Shown: piece after piece, positions 1 through 6,576 of the stretch
Position numbering within the stretch: position 1 is the stretch's first letter
How the letters are laid out: each line of letters opens with the position of its first letter
Assembly: GCA_937891165.1 (NCBI GenBank)
Contig: CALAEX010000001.1
Location: forward strand, 1-14,749
Direction of reading: 5' to 3'
Length of the DNA stretch: 14,749 bases
Source: an uncultured Lachnospiraceae bacterium
GTDB lineage: Bacteria > Bacillota > Clostridia > Lachnospirales > Lachnospiraceae
Translations under genes and position numbers: made by a program
The notes under the pieces: generated by a model
Databases searched by the model: none
Seen by the model: the letters and a program-made list of their open reading frames with translations, nothing else
Told to the model about the DNA's origin: nothing

Positions 1-39
1 GAGTATATGAACATGGGTGTTAAAAGTATAGACATATAG
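1..39 (+). CDS. possible C-terminal tail of an upstream gene (partial)
   Basis: The first frame is open from base 1 and ends in TAG at 37-39, giving the tail EYMNMGVKSIDI. It may be the end of a gene that starts before the window. Twelve codons are too few to judge coding potential and the tail matches no family I know, so this is only a possibility. The next 290 bases, up to the gene at 331, are AT-rich and hold no supported gene. Confidence 0.2.
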   Translation, partial: EYMNMGVKSIDI

Positions 40-280
40 CTAAAAACAGTTTATACAGTGACGCTGTTAACTTTATTTTAATATGAAGAAGTTTATTGAG
101 TAATTTATTATTGCTATAAAATATTATAAGTAACTATATATAAATTGATAATTTTACATATAAAATAGGATAGACATGTTAGGTAATCATTACTAGAAAA
201 TAAGGTATACGTTGTAGGCTAGACATTATGTTTTAAATTTTTAAAATTTTTAGTAGTGTCAATTATCATTAAGTTAATAA

Positions 281-298
281 CTATACAATAGTGTATAG
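281..298. promoter_or_regulatory. inverted repeat upstream of the 331 gene
   Basis: CTATACA (281-287) and TGTATAG (292-298) form a perfect 7-bp inverted repeat with a 4-base centre, 32 bases before the start codon. TACAAT at 284-289 could double as a -10 hexamer, but I see no good -35 at 16-18 bp. It could be an operator over a promoter or a short hairpin in the 5' leader. Its function is inferred only from position. Confidence 0.35.
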
Positions 299-330
299 TT
301 AAATATAAATAATAAAAAGGAGAAAATAAC

Positions 331-1653
331 ATGGAATTGAATGGTCAAAACTTTCAAAACAATTCTAATGGCTATGGAAACATGAATATGAATCCAAGTC
401 AACAGGGTATGAACTCAAATCCAAACATGGGTATGGGTAATATCAACAATGGACCTGATTTTAATTCTGCTAATGCTGGAGGACAACAGCAAGGATTTGG
501 TGGTGTTACATTCAACAACGGAATGAATAATGGTCAAGCTAATATGGGCGGTTACAGTAACGGTTATAACCAAAATACAAATATGTATAATCAAGGTTAT
601 AACGGTATGCAACAGCCATACAAGAAACCAGTTTTAGGTTTAATCAGTTTAATACTTGCAATACTATCTATTGTAATTTGCTGTTTTACACCTTGGTTTG
701 CAATTCCAGCAATTGTAATCGGTGTTATAGCTATATTTAAGGATAGAACAGATAAGAAAGCAATAGCAGGCATTGCAGTAGCAGCAGTAGCATTGGTAAT
801 TACAATTGTACTTAATTTAGCATTAGGTGGAATTGGAACATTATTAGAGGACGTAATCAATAGTGAATTAAACTATGAAGATGATTATGATTATGAAGAT
901 AATGAAGATGGTAACACTGATGATGATTTAGATGATGATTACTATTATGACGAAGATGACATTCATGAAAATTTAGATGACTCTGAATCTGAAGAAGAGT
1001 CAGAGGTTGAATCTGAAGTTGAATCTGAGACTGAGGATACTGACGACTATACACCTGAATTACCTTCAACACCAGTGGGTGGAGTAACAAGTAACTCATC
1101 TACAGACTGGAGAGACTTAAAGATTGTGTTTGAAGGTGTAGAATATACACTACCATTTGATTATTCGCTTATTAAGGCTAATGGTTGGTCATTTGATATA
1201 GCTGATTACGGATATCCAGACGGATATATCATGAATTCTATGAATAAAGTTTCTAGCACAATAGACCTTACAAAAGCTGAATATACCTATGAGGATTCAT
1301 GGGATAATATAGAAGTTGGTGTAGGATTCCAGAACTTAGGTACAAAAGCCGTTGATATTTACGAGACATCTATATGGGCATTTGAGCTGGACGTAGCAAA
1401 CTCTAAAGGTGAATTTGATGATAAGTATCCTTCATTACTTTTAGCTAAGGATATCACTTGGGGTTCCAAATATCATAATATTATAGCAGCATACGGTGAA
1501 CCTAATGAGACATATGAGGCAGAAGAATTGGGCTATACAGTATTAACATATGATACCTGGGATGAAGATGACAGGGAAGTGGTATGCAAAATGAGATTAT
1601 ATGTATATAAAGATACAGGATTGACTCATGTAGACATTCAGGCTATACAGTAA
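331..1653 (+). CDS. membrane protein with Asn/Gly/Gln-rich N-terminus, DUF4190-like hydrophobic domain and acidic linker
   Basis: This 440-residue protein of unknown function has four visible segments. Residues 1-96 are low-complexity and rich in Asn, Gly, Gln and Met. Residues about 99-170 are hydrophobic, with PVLGLISLILAILSIVICC, then a FAIPAIVIGVIAIF stretch and, after a KDRTDKK loop, a third hydrophobic segment. This layout resembles the small DUF4190-type membrane domain of Firmicutes. Residues about 178-240 form a very acidic Asp/Glu/Ser/Tyr linker. Residues about 260-440 look like a folded extracellular or cytoplasmic domain that I do not recognise. There is no N-terminal signal peptide. 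The start is set by AAAAAGGAGAAAATAACATG, a strong ribosome site. A terminator at 1673-1698 closes it as a single-gene unit. The organisation suggests an envelope-anchored protein, but the role is unknown. Confidence 0.85.
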   Translation: MELNGQNFQNNSNGYGNMNMNPSQQGMNSNPNMGMGNINNGPDFNSANAGGQQQGFGGVTFNNGMNNGQANMGGYSNGYNQNTNMYNQGYNGMQQPYKKPVLGLISLILAILSIVICCFTPWFAIPAIVIGVIAIFKDRTDKKAIAGIAVAAVALVITIVLNLALGGIGTLLEDVINSELNYEDDYDYEDNEDGNTDDDLDDDYYYDEDDIHENLDDSESEEESEVESEVESETEDTDDYTPELPSTPVGGVTSNSSTDWRDLKIVFEGVEYTLPFDYSLIKANGWSFDIADYGYPDGYIMNSMNKVSSTIDLTKAEYTYEDSWDNIEVGVGFQNLGTKAVDIYETSIWAFELDVANSKGEFDDKYPSLLLAKDITWGSKYHNIIAAYGEPNETYEAEELGYTVLTYDTWDEDDREVVCKMRLYVYKDTGLTHVDIQAIQ

Positions 1654-1672
1654 GTATACATAATTAACATTT

Positions 1673-1698
1673 AGGGTGCACTTATGACAGTGCACCCT
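1673..1698 (+). terminator. hairpin terminator after the 331 gene
   Basis: AGGGTGCACT (1673-1682) and AGTGCACCCT (1689-1698) form a perfect 10-bp stem with a 6-base TATGAC loop, 19 bases after the stop codon. The downstream run (ATTATTAGG) is only moderately T-rich. Position and stem strength support intrinsic termination, and it separates this gene from the operon beginning at 1782. A TATAAT at 1731-1736 may be the -10 of that operon, but its -35 is weak. Confidence 0.7.
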
Positions 1699-1781
1699 AT
1701 TATTAGGCTTAAATACTTACATATACAAAATATAATCTAGTTATTATATTTTTTGACTTTGTAAATAGGAGAGAAAGAGAC

Positions 1782-2072
1782 ATGGTAACTAGAGTGTATC
1801 ATTTAAATAAATATCTAGAACTATATAATATATTAAATACACTTGAAAGTAAAATACTAAGAAACATATATGAAAATATACTGGAAGAATACCATATAAA
1901 TAGAAGGCTAACATACAAAATGTATATTATACGATATGATTATTTTTACTATCTCGAAAGTTTATACATACCTCATATCATGTATTTAAGAGAGATGCTT
2001 ATCAGTAGAAAAGTGGACACTAGTAAAATAGAGGATAAATACAAGGGGGATATTAAAAATGTACTTACTTAA
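1782..2072 (+). CDS. small hypothetical protein, Tyr/Ile/Leu-rich
   Basis: This is a 96-residue protein I cannot assign. It is rich in Tyr, Ile, Leu, Arg and Lys and appears largely helical, with no transmembrane segment, Cys pair or recognisable motif. The ATG follows AATAGGAGAGAAAGAGAC, a good ribosome site. It is the first gene of a tight four- or five-gene set ending at 3611, and its last 14 bases overlap the start of a 27-codon open frame at 2059, which suggests translational coupling. It does not clearly carry the IPY domain shared by the three larger proteins downstream. Confidence 0.7.
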   Translation: MVTRVYHLNKYLELYNILNTLESKILRNIYENILEEYHINRRLTYKMYIIRYDYFYYLESLYIPHIMYLREMLISRKVDTSKIEDKYKGDIKNVLT

Positions 2073-2142
2073 GTTAATGGTATGCTTTGCAGTACTACTG
2101 TTTAGTAGGTTAAAAGTAGATGATACTATATTAGGAGATTAA
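2059..2142 (+). CDS. 27-residue putative membrane micropeptide
   Basis: An ATG at 2059 opens 27 codons ending in TAA at 2140-2142. The peptide begins MYLLKLMVCFAVLLFSR, a hydrophobic stretch long enough for one membrane helix, and ends in a charged tail (KVDDTILGD). A purine-rich AAGGGGGAT lies at the right distance upstream. The frame starts inside the end of the 1782 gene and stops 2 bases before the ATG of the 2145 gene, exactly filling the otherwise empty gap. Such nesting is typical of translated small genes, but the ORF is short enough to be chance. Confidence 0.45.
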   Translation: MYLLKLMVCFAVLLFSRLKVDDTILGD

Positions 2143-2144
2143 AT

Positions 2145-2459
2145 ATGCAAACAAACACACTATACAGTATTAGTGAAATAAGAATAGACCTTGACAAATT
2201 AATTAGTAACAGTGCTAGTATAGACTTATTTAGGATACTAACTAAGGAAAGAGTAATGCATAGAATTACTGATAATAGAATATTGTGTGTACCTTATATA
2301 CAAGGTACAGAATTATTTTTCTCAGATGATTTTGACAACTATACTTATAATAAATACGATGTAGACATGTTACTCATGCTTGGACTAGTTAAGAGATTAT
2401 CTAGTCGTTGTGTGAAGATGCTTGAAATTGGAGTAAGACAGACTAATATTAAACTGTAG
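2145..2459 (+). CDS. small IPY-domain hypothetical protein (operon paralog 1)
   Basis: This 104-residue protein of unknown function has a central VPYIQGTELFFSDDFD block (about residues 49-64) followed by MLLMLGLVKR (about 76-85). The same pattern, a PY/PF strand, a short polar turn, an FxSND-like turn and then a helix ending L-x-G-x-L-V-E/K, recurs twice in the 2560 product and once in the 3294 product, so the three are diverged relatives built from one domain of about 70 residues. The start is fixed by TTAGGAGATTAAATATG. The gene follows the micropeptide with a 2-base gap and is followed by a terminator at 2468-2497. There is no membrane segment. The function is unknown. Confidence 0.75.
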   Translation: MQTNTLYSISEIRIDLDKLISNSASIDLFRILTKERVMHRITDNRILCVPYIQGTELFFSDDFDNYTYNKYDVDMLLMLGLVKRLSSRCVKMLEIGVRQTNIKL

Positions 2460-2467
2460 TACATAGT

Positions 2468-2497
2468 AAGAAGTGTGGTATCTCATACTTCTTTTTT
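2468..2497 (+). terminator. intrinsic terminator after the 2145 gene
   Basis: AAGAAGTGTG (2468-2477) pairs with CATACTTCTT (2484-2493), with one G-T pair around a 6-base loop, and runs directly into six Ts (2492-2497). This is a canonical intrinsic terminator. It splits the small-protein set into 1782-2459 and 2560-3611. Confidence 0.8.
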
Positions 2498-2522
2498 ATT
2501 GCAATTTTTAGAACACTTTTAT

Positions 2523-2540
2523 ATTGTTAATATTAACAAT
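2523..2540. promoter_or_regulatory. 18-bp perfect palindrome upstream of the 2560 gene
   Basis: ATTGTTAATATTAACAAT is a perfect palindrome located 20 bases before the ATG at 2560 and just ahead of its ribosome site (TTAAGGAGATTTAATG). It overlaps or abuts a TATATT at 2520-2525 that could be a -10 element. A dimeric repressor operator is the simplest reading. AT-rich palindromes arise easily in such DNA, so this is moderate evidence. Confidence 0.4.
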
Positions 2541-2559
2541 AATAATTTAAGGAGATTTA

Positions 2560-3279
2560 ATGCAAGTAAGAGTATTATATTATAATTTACATAGAAACAT
2601 GGAATTTACCAATTGTAATCTTGAAATTATATTAGATAGAGAATTAGCTAAATATAATATATTCCATAATAAAGAAATAGATGGAGACGTAAGAATATAT
2701 AAAGTACCATTTGTTGAAGTAGGACCTCGTACAGGATTCTTTACAAATGACTGCAGAATACTTAAGAAGTTTACAACAGCAGAGGCACTCGATAAAAAGC
2801 ATTTTAGCAAAGAGACAATGATAAAGGCTGCTGAATACGGACATTTAATTCCAAATGAAGATATTGACATGTGGTTAAATGTTAATGACTTCTTTAGTGC
2901 ATATAGTATATACGAGGCAGATAAATTAGAGCTTGACTTTGAGGACAATGACTTTAATGCAGTATTAAACTTTAGAGGTACAGCTTGCAGTGATAGAGCA
3001 AAGGATAACATAGAATATTTAATAAACGACCTCAAGAGGGAGAATATTTTACATAAATTTGTGATTAACAGCAACGGGGATTATGAGTATAATATACCTT
3101 ATCTTATAGATGAGGACTATGATGGGCAAATACTAATGTTCGCAAGTAATAGTGAAATAGATGTAGACAAGTTCACACTAGCTGTAGATACTATAGCCTT
3201 AGCTAGAATGACAGGTACAATAGTAGAGCCTAGTGTAGAAACTGTGGATACATTTGAGACATGCTTCGCATTTTGTTAG
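2560..3279 (+). CDS. two-domain IPY-family hypothetical protein (operon paralog 2)
   Basis: This 239-residue protein appears to hold two copies of the domain seen once in its neighbours. The N-terminal copy includes YKVPFVEVGPRTGFFTND (about residues 48-65). The C-terminal copy includes NIPYLIDEDYDGQILMF (about 178-194), an ASNSEIDVD turn, and a helix ending RMTGTIVEP. Between them lies an acidic, helical linker. The last residues (CFAFC) end in two cysteines. There is no signal peptide, membrane helix or catalytic motif that I recognise. The start follows AAGGAG at 2549-2554. The 3294 gene begins 14 bases after the stop, so they are likely co-transcribed. Confidence 0.8.
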   Translation: MQVRVLYYNLHRNMEFTNCNLEIILDRELAKYNIFHNKEIDGDVRIYKVPFVEVGPRTGFFTNDCRILKKFTTAEALDKKHFSKETMIKAAEYGHLIPNEDIDMWLNVNDFFSAYSIYEADKLELDFEDNDFNAVLNFRGTACSDRAKDNIEYLINDLKRENILHKFVINSNGDYEYNIPYLIDEDYDGQILMFASNSEIDVDKFTLAVDTIALARMTGTIVEPSVETVDTFETCFAFC

Positions 3280-3293
3280 GGGGATAAATAAAA

Positions 3294-3611
3294 TTGAGTG
3301 ATATACTTAAGTATGAAAATATGACAGATACAACTGACTCCCTTTATAAGTTACTAGATGATTTAGATATTCTAGGGTGTCAGTATACAAGATTAGATAA
3401 TACACATGTTAATATACCTTATATCATGTACAATAATAAGAGATACTGGATATCAAATGATGTAGATTTGGTAAATATTAAAGATGAACTAGTTGAGTTA
3501 TTATTACTCACTGGAGCATTAGTGGAGACAAACCCAGTTACAGAGTTTAGAGTTGACGGTGTTAAGTATTTTGAAAATCTTATGTATAGTAAAATGGCTA
3601 AATCAATGTAA
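3294..3611 (+). CDS. small IPY-domain hypothetical protein (operon paralog 3), TTG start
   Basis: This 105-residue protein of unknown function is best started at TTG 3294, because a strong TAGGGGGAT lies 9 bases upstream while the next in-frame ATG (codon 10, 3321) has no Shine-Dalgarno sequence. Residues about 36-70 carry NIPYIMYNNKRYWISNDVD followed by a helix ending LLLLTGALVET. This matches the repeated domain of the 2145 and 2560 products in order and spacing. It is the last gene before the terminator at 3634-3658. Confidence 0.75.
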   Translation: MSDILKYENMTDTTDSLYKLLDDLDILGCQYTRLDNTHVNIPYIMYNNKRYWISNDVDLVNIKDELVELLLLTGALVETNPVTEFRVDGVKYFENLMYSKMAKSM

Positions 3612-3617
3612 ACATAT

Positions 3618-3658
3618 TGTATTGCAATACAAGGAACCACAATTACGTGGTTCTTTTT
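3618..3658 (+). terminator. terminator with adjoining 14-bp palindrome
   Basis: GAACCAC (3634-3640) and GTGGTTC (3647-3653) form a 7-bp stem around AATTAC, followed by a T run to 3658, closing the 2560-3611 operon. Immediately before it, TGTATTGCAATACA (3618-3631) is a perfect palindrome that may be a second small hairpin or a protein site. Confidence 0.8.
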
Positions 3659-3722
3659 TATTACTTAAAATTATATTAAGTGCATTCTAAGTAATTAAAT
3701 ACATTTAGATTAAATTATTAAT

Positions 3723-4002
3723 TGTGATATTTATGTATACAGTATAGTGATAACTGTGAGATAAAATGACATTATATAAAATTTATGTGCAAATAAATAA
3801 AATAAGTAATTGTGAAATTAATATAGACATTAATAAGTAAATGTGAAAAGATAAAAACATTGTTAAACATTGTAATCATTAATAAGTAATCAGTGATTGT
3901 GATTTTCTTATTGACTTTTCGAAGAAAATGTGATATAATATAAACATAGAGATAATTAAGTGTAATTGTGAGATTTAGGAGTCTTTCAAGTAGTAATTGT
4001 GA
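3723..4002 (+). repeat. TGTGA direct-repeat series, about 31-bp step, around the promoter
   Basis: TGTGA or a close variant occurs at 3723, 3755, 3786 (TGTGC), 3811, 3842, 3898, 3929, 3967 and 3998, usually inside a longer GTAATTGTGARATT context. Many steps are 30-32 bp, close to three helical turns, so the copies would lie on one DNA face. The copy at 3929 overlaps the extended -10 of the promoter. Two further TGTGC copies at 4506 and 4537 are again 31 bp apart. The pattern fits cooperative binding of a regulator or an older degenerate tandem repeat. Confidence 0.5.
3911..3939 (+). promoter_or_regulatory. strong sigma-A-type promoter with extended -10
   Basis: TTGACT (3911-3916) and TATAAT (3934-3939) are separated by exactly 17 bp, and TGA directly precedes the -10, giving the extended TGn element. 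This is the best promoter in the window. It points toward the array/paralog locus with transcription expected to start near 3946. No other comparable promoter or terminator was seen before the first array block, so it is the likely driver of the locus. Confidence 0.75.
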
Positions 4003-4146
4003 GATTATATTGGACTTATATTAGTTGATATACACTGAATTATAGTATAAGACCAATCATAAAATCAATTTGAATTACATTTGATAGTCCTATTTTTACT
4101 AATAATGATTCGATAGTACTAATAATTTTGTAGTATCATTCAGTTA

Positions 4147-4477
4147 ACTAGTTGTTAAAATTTAGGTATTGCAAATTTGTGGTCATTGCATTATTTTCTA
4201 GGACATTCATTAGACTAGTTATTAAATTGCAGTTACTTTTAAAATTATAGTCCGAAACGTAGTACATTGAGTAAAAATCAATTAAGCGTTACAATCTACT
4301 CTTAAAATAGAGTGAGTCATATCATGTATTTTAAACTTTGATTTATTTGAGCAAGTTCACACTCACAAAGTGGACTAGTTGATAAAAGTTAATGGAAAAA
4401 CAATAGGTAACATAGAGTAAGAAACTTAAAGTATGATGATTAAGTTAAACAGTCATACAGTAGACTAGTTAGCAAAA
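4147..4477 (+). repeat. ACTAGTT-motif series in the leader
   Basis: A motif close to GGACTAGTTGATAAAA appears at 4147-4160, 4212-4226, 4372-4387 and 4462-4477, with weaker versions near 4011-4030 and 4581-4590. The core ACTAGTT is itself nearly palindromic. Spacing is irregular (about 66, 160 and 90 bp), unlike the strict array farther on. These could be protein sites or decayed copies of one sequence. All lie between the promoter and the first array unit. Confidence 0.4.
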
Positions 4478-4601
4478 ATAAATACATTTTAGTATTATAG
4501 GAAAATGTGCAAATATAATATACATTGAAAATTAAATGTGCATTTAGATTTAGAATTTAAAATCTTTTTTCAATTTTTATATAGTTGATAATATTTAGTT
4601 A

Positions 4602-4768
4602 TATACATCAAGTTCCAAAAGAAACCCATTGTAACTTAATGAATCACAGAATGAGAGTAAAACCAAGACAGCGTAGTGTATCATACCGAATTAGAAAACC
4701 CTGATGTGAAAATGTATCACGGTCATTTAGAAAGATATCATTGAAAAATGAATCACAGGAGAAAACAT
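4602..4768 (+). repeat. A/B array block 1 (5 units)
   Basis: Motif A copies lie at 4602 (TATACATCA), 4638, 4675, 4711 and 4747 (AATGAATCA or AATGTATCA types), with steps of 36, 37, 36 and 36 bp. Motif B copies lie at 4620 (AGAAACCCA), 4656, 4693 and 4729 (degenerate), each 18 bp after its A. The variable segments between them are about 9 bp each and all differ. The last B-like copy (AGAAAACAT, 4760-4768) is shifted and coincides with the ribosome site and start codon of the 4767 gene. Confidence 0.85.
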
Positions 4769-5240
4769 GGAAGATAATTTTAGATTTCCAATAGCAAAAA
4801 TAAGAAACAGCATAGAAAATTATTATGGTAAAAAATATTATGCAATAACATTAGCAAATAGTGTTACATATCATGCAAATAAGAGAATGAAACATGTATT
4901 TAATGGTGAGTCTGTATGGATGTCAGCTGATGATGTAAAGAGCTTGGACTTACATATAAAAATGAATGTAAAACCATCATCCAATGAAAGAGTATATGCA
5001 TTAATAGGAAATATAGTATTCTGCTATAAAATTTATGCTGAATCTTATTTTACATCATTAAAACGTCAAATTGTATCAACATATCCACTTAGATTTATGT
5101 TAGTACAGGTATATAAAATTGACAGTGAGAAGTTTAATGGGTTAGTACTATTGGGAAAAGAAAAAGACAATGAATTAGTAAGTAAACTAATAGAAACTAA
5201 GTATGCAACAAAGCTACTAAACTTAGATTTTGAAAGTTGA
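4767..5240 (+). CDS. array-family paralog 1 (subtype a), unknown function
   Basis: This is a 157-residue soluble protein of unknown function and the first member of the family. Residues 7-20 (FPIAKIRNSIENYY) and a GESVWMSADDVKSLDLHI block (about 47-64) mark subtype a, also seen in the 6129 and 9741 products. A hydrophobic strand pair follows at about 77-95 (YALIGNIVFCYKIYAESYF). The family signature VYKIDSEKFNGLVLLG is at about 115-130, then a helix (ELVSKLIETK) and a hydrophobic end. The start follows CAGGAGAAAACATG. The first unit of array block 2 begins 3 bases after the stop. No catalytic residues or membrane helices are evident. Confidence 0.85.
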   Translation: MEDNFRFPIAKIRNSIENYYGKKYYAITLANSVTYHANKRMKHVFNGESVWMSADDVKSLDLHIKMNVKPSSNERVYALIGNIVFCYKIYAESYFTSLKRQIVSTYPLRFMLVQVYKIDSEKFNGLVLLGKEKDNELVSKLIETKYATKLLNLDFES

Positions 5241-5242
5241 TA

Positions 5243-5361
5243 AATGTATCAGGTCTATGTAGAACACCAGACTATTTAAATGTATCATGGGAGGAAAAGA
5301 AAACCACGTGAGGTTAATGTATCATAGTAGGAAAGAAAACCAAGGATGATAGAATGGACCA
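5243..5361 (+). repeat. A/B array block 2 (4 units)
   Basis: A copies are at 5243, 5279, 5316 (all AATGTATCA) and 5353 (AATGGACCA), with steps of 36, 37 and 37 bp. B copies are at 5261 (AGAACACCA), 5298 and 5334 (both AGAAAACCA), 18-19 bp after each A. Variable segments are 9-10 bp, for example GGTCTATGT, GACTATTTA and CGTGAGGTT. The block fills the whole gap between two paralogs. Confidence 0.9.
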
Positions 5362-5386
5362 ATGAGCAAAGTCAAAGGATATAATA

Positions 5387-5851
5387 ATGAAAAATATATT
5401 CAATAAACATAAAGAAAATAAAGAAATAACAAGAGAAATAGAAAAGAGCCTTACAGATATATACAAGGGTAACTTTTTTATAGTTAATTTCTCCAAAAAG
5501 AATAAAGATAGAGCACTAAAAGAATTTGTTAATTTCATAAGAGGAAAAACAGAAGAGATTGATAAAAATTTAGTGGACCCAATTATTATTGAGATTGAAA
5601 GCCTTAAGTATGGATATTTTAACTATTGTATAGTTGGTGACTACTTAATAAAACTTATACGAGCAGAAAAAAGCAGAAGAACATTAATACAAGCAGGTCG
5701 TATTAAATATACATATCTAGTGCATTCAATATATAAATTTAAACAAGCAAATATTAGTAAACTAAGAGTATTGGGTGTAAGTAACATACCAGAATACATA
5801 AGAGACTTGGTTATTAATAACAAGGTTAAACAAGTTTATGGTAGATGGTAG
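5387..5851 (+). CDS. array-family paralog 2, unknown function
   Basis: This 154-residue family member is strongly basic at both ends. The N-terminal helix (REIEKSLTDIYKGNFFIVNF, about 16-35) parallels the IRxSIE helix and strand of subtype a. The central strand pair is about 79-95 (NYCIVGDYLIKLIRAEK). The signature is SIYKFKQANISKLRVLG at about 114-130, then a YIRDLVINNKVKQVY tail. A weak but usable AAAGGATATAATAATG sets the start. Motif A of the next array block (AGCATACCA, 5850-5858) overlaps the stop codon. Confidence 0.82.
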   Translation: MKNIFNKHKENKEITREIEKSLTDIYKGNFFIVNFSKKNKDRALKEFVNFIRGKTEEIDKNLVDPIIIEIESLKYGYFNYCIVGDYLIKLIRAEKSRRTLIQAGRIKYTYLVHSIYKFKQANISKLRVLGVSNIPEYIRDLVINNKVKQVYGRW

Positions 5852-6111
5852 CATACCAGATAAAAGAAGAAAACCATAAACATAAAGTGTATCACAGAAA
5901 TAAATAAACCAAGATATGAAAATGAGTCAGAGGGAAGCAGACAACCATCAGGGTATAATGTATCAAGGGATAATAGAAAAACCGAAAATTGCGAATGTAT
6001 CAGATGTTGTAAGAAAACCACAACAACTTAATGAATCACAGCAAAGCCAGTTAACCAGGAACTGCTAATGTATCATGTGAATGTAGAAAATCAAATTTGA
6101 AAAATGTAGGA
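5850..6111 (+). repeat. A/B array block 3 (8 units)
   Basis: A copies are at 5850, 5886, 5921, 5957, 5994, 6030, 6067 and 6103, with steps of 36, 35, 36, 37, 36, 37 and 36 bp. B copies are at 5868, 5903, 5939, 5975, 6012, 6049 and 6085, 17-19 bp after each A. B variants include AATAAACCA, AGACAACCA and AGTTAACCA, and the conserved part is the final ACCA. The variable 9-mers are all different and look somewhat richer in G/C than the motifs. The block runs from the stop codon of one gene to the ribosome site of the next. Confidence 0.9.
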
Positions 6112-6128
6112 AATAACAGGAGATAAAA

Positions 6129-6548
6129 ATGGGAGGCTATATAACAGTAAATAAAATCAGAGATAATATTGAAACAATCATATATAATAATTATGGATTT
6201 TATCCTGATAAATATTTGGACATGGATAGTATAGCATTAAGAAAATTAGAGCTACTGTCAATAGGAGAAAAAGTAACACTCAATAGTGTGGATTTATCTT
6301 CCTTGGATATTTTGATTGACGAAGATTATTCTGATAGTACAGACTATGTAGATACAATATATGCACAATTAAAAGGTATAATATACGAGTATAAATGGGA
6401 TAAATTCAAATATAGATTTAATCAAGCATATAAAATAAAAGAAGATACAATGGCATTACTATGTATGGTCACGACAAGGATAGACAGTAAGACAGCCAAA
6501 GATTTGATTGAAACAGGTAATGCAGAACCACTAGCAACATTAGTTTAG
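6129..6548 (+). CDS. array-family paralog 3 (subtype a), unknown function
   Basis: This 139-residue family member is acidic in the middle. It has an N-terminal helix NKIRDNIETIIYNNYG (about 8-23), a subtype-a block GEKVTLNSVDLSSLDILI (about 46-63), a central strand pair YAQLKGIIYEYKWDKFKY (about 78-95) and a weakened signature AYKIKEDTMALLCMV (about 100-114), in which the usual L-L-G is lost. A DLIETG helix follows. The start follows AACAGGAGATAAAAATG. The 28 bases after the stop keep only a degenerate A-like (6547) and B-like (6569) copy before the membrane-protein gene. Confidence 0.82.
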   Translation: MGGYITVNKIRDNIETIIYNNYGFYPDKYLDMDSIALRKLELLSIGEKVTLNSVDLSSLDILIDEDYSDSTDYVDTIYAQLKGIIYEYKWDKFKYRFNQAYKIKEDTMALLCMVTTRIDSKTAKDLIETGNAEPLATLV

Positions 6549-6576
6549 TGTAATACAGAAAGGAAAAAAGAAAAGC

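Larger units (their letters stand above)
3661..4600. other. gene-free control and leader region of the array locus
   Basis: About 940 bases contain no reading frame I can support on either strand. They hold a near-consensus promoter (3911-3939), a TGTGA motif repeated at roughly 31-bp steps around it, and an ACTAGTT motif recurring downstream. The first array unit begins at 4602 and the first paralog at 4767. The roughly 650 bases between the promoter and the array would form a long 5' leader or a separate noncoding RNA. I see no terminator in them. Confidence 0.6.

Noticed and set aside
40..330. Promoter candidates upstream of the 331 gene
   Set aside because: Several TATAAA- and TTGA-like hexamers occur, but none pair at 16-18 bp, and such matches are expected by chance in DNA this AT-rich.
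2580..3074. Minus-strand reading frame of 164 codons opposite the 2560 gene
   Set aside because: It is a shadow of the + strand gene, which has a good ribosome site and domain repeats shared with neighbours. The minus frame has none of these.
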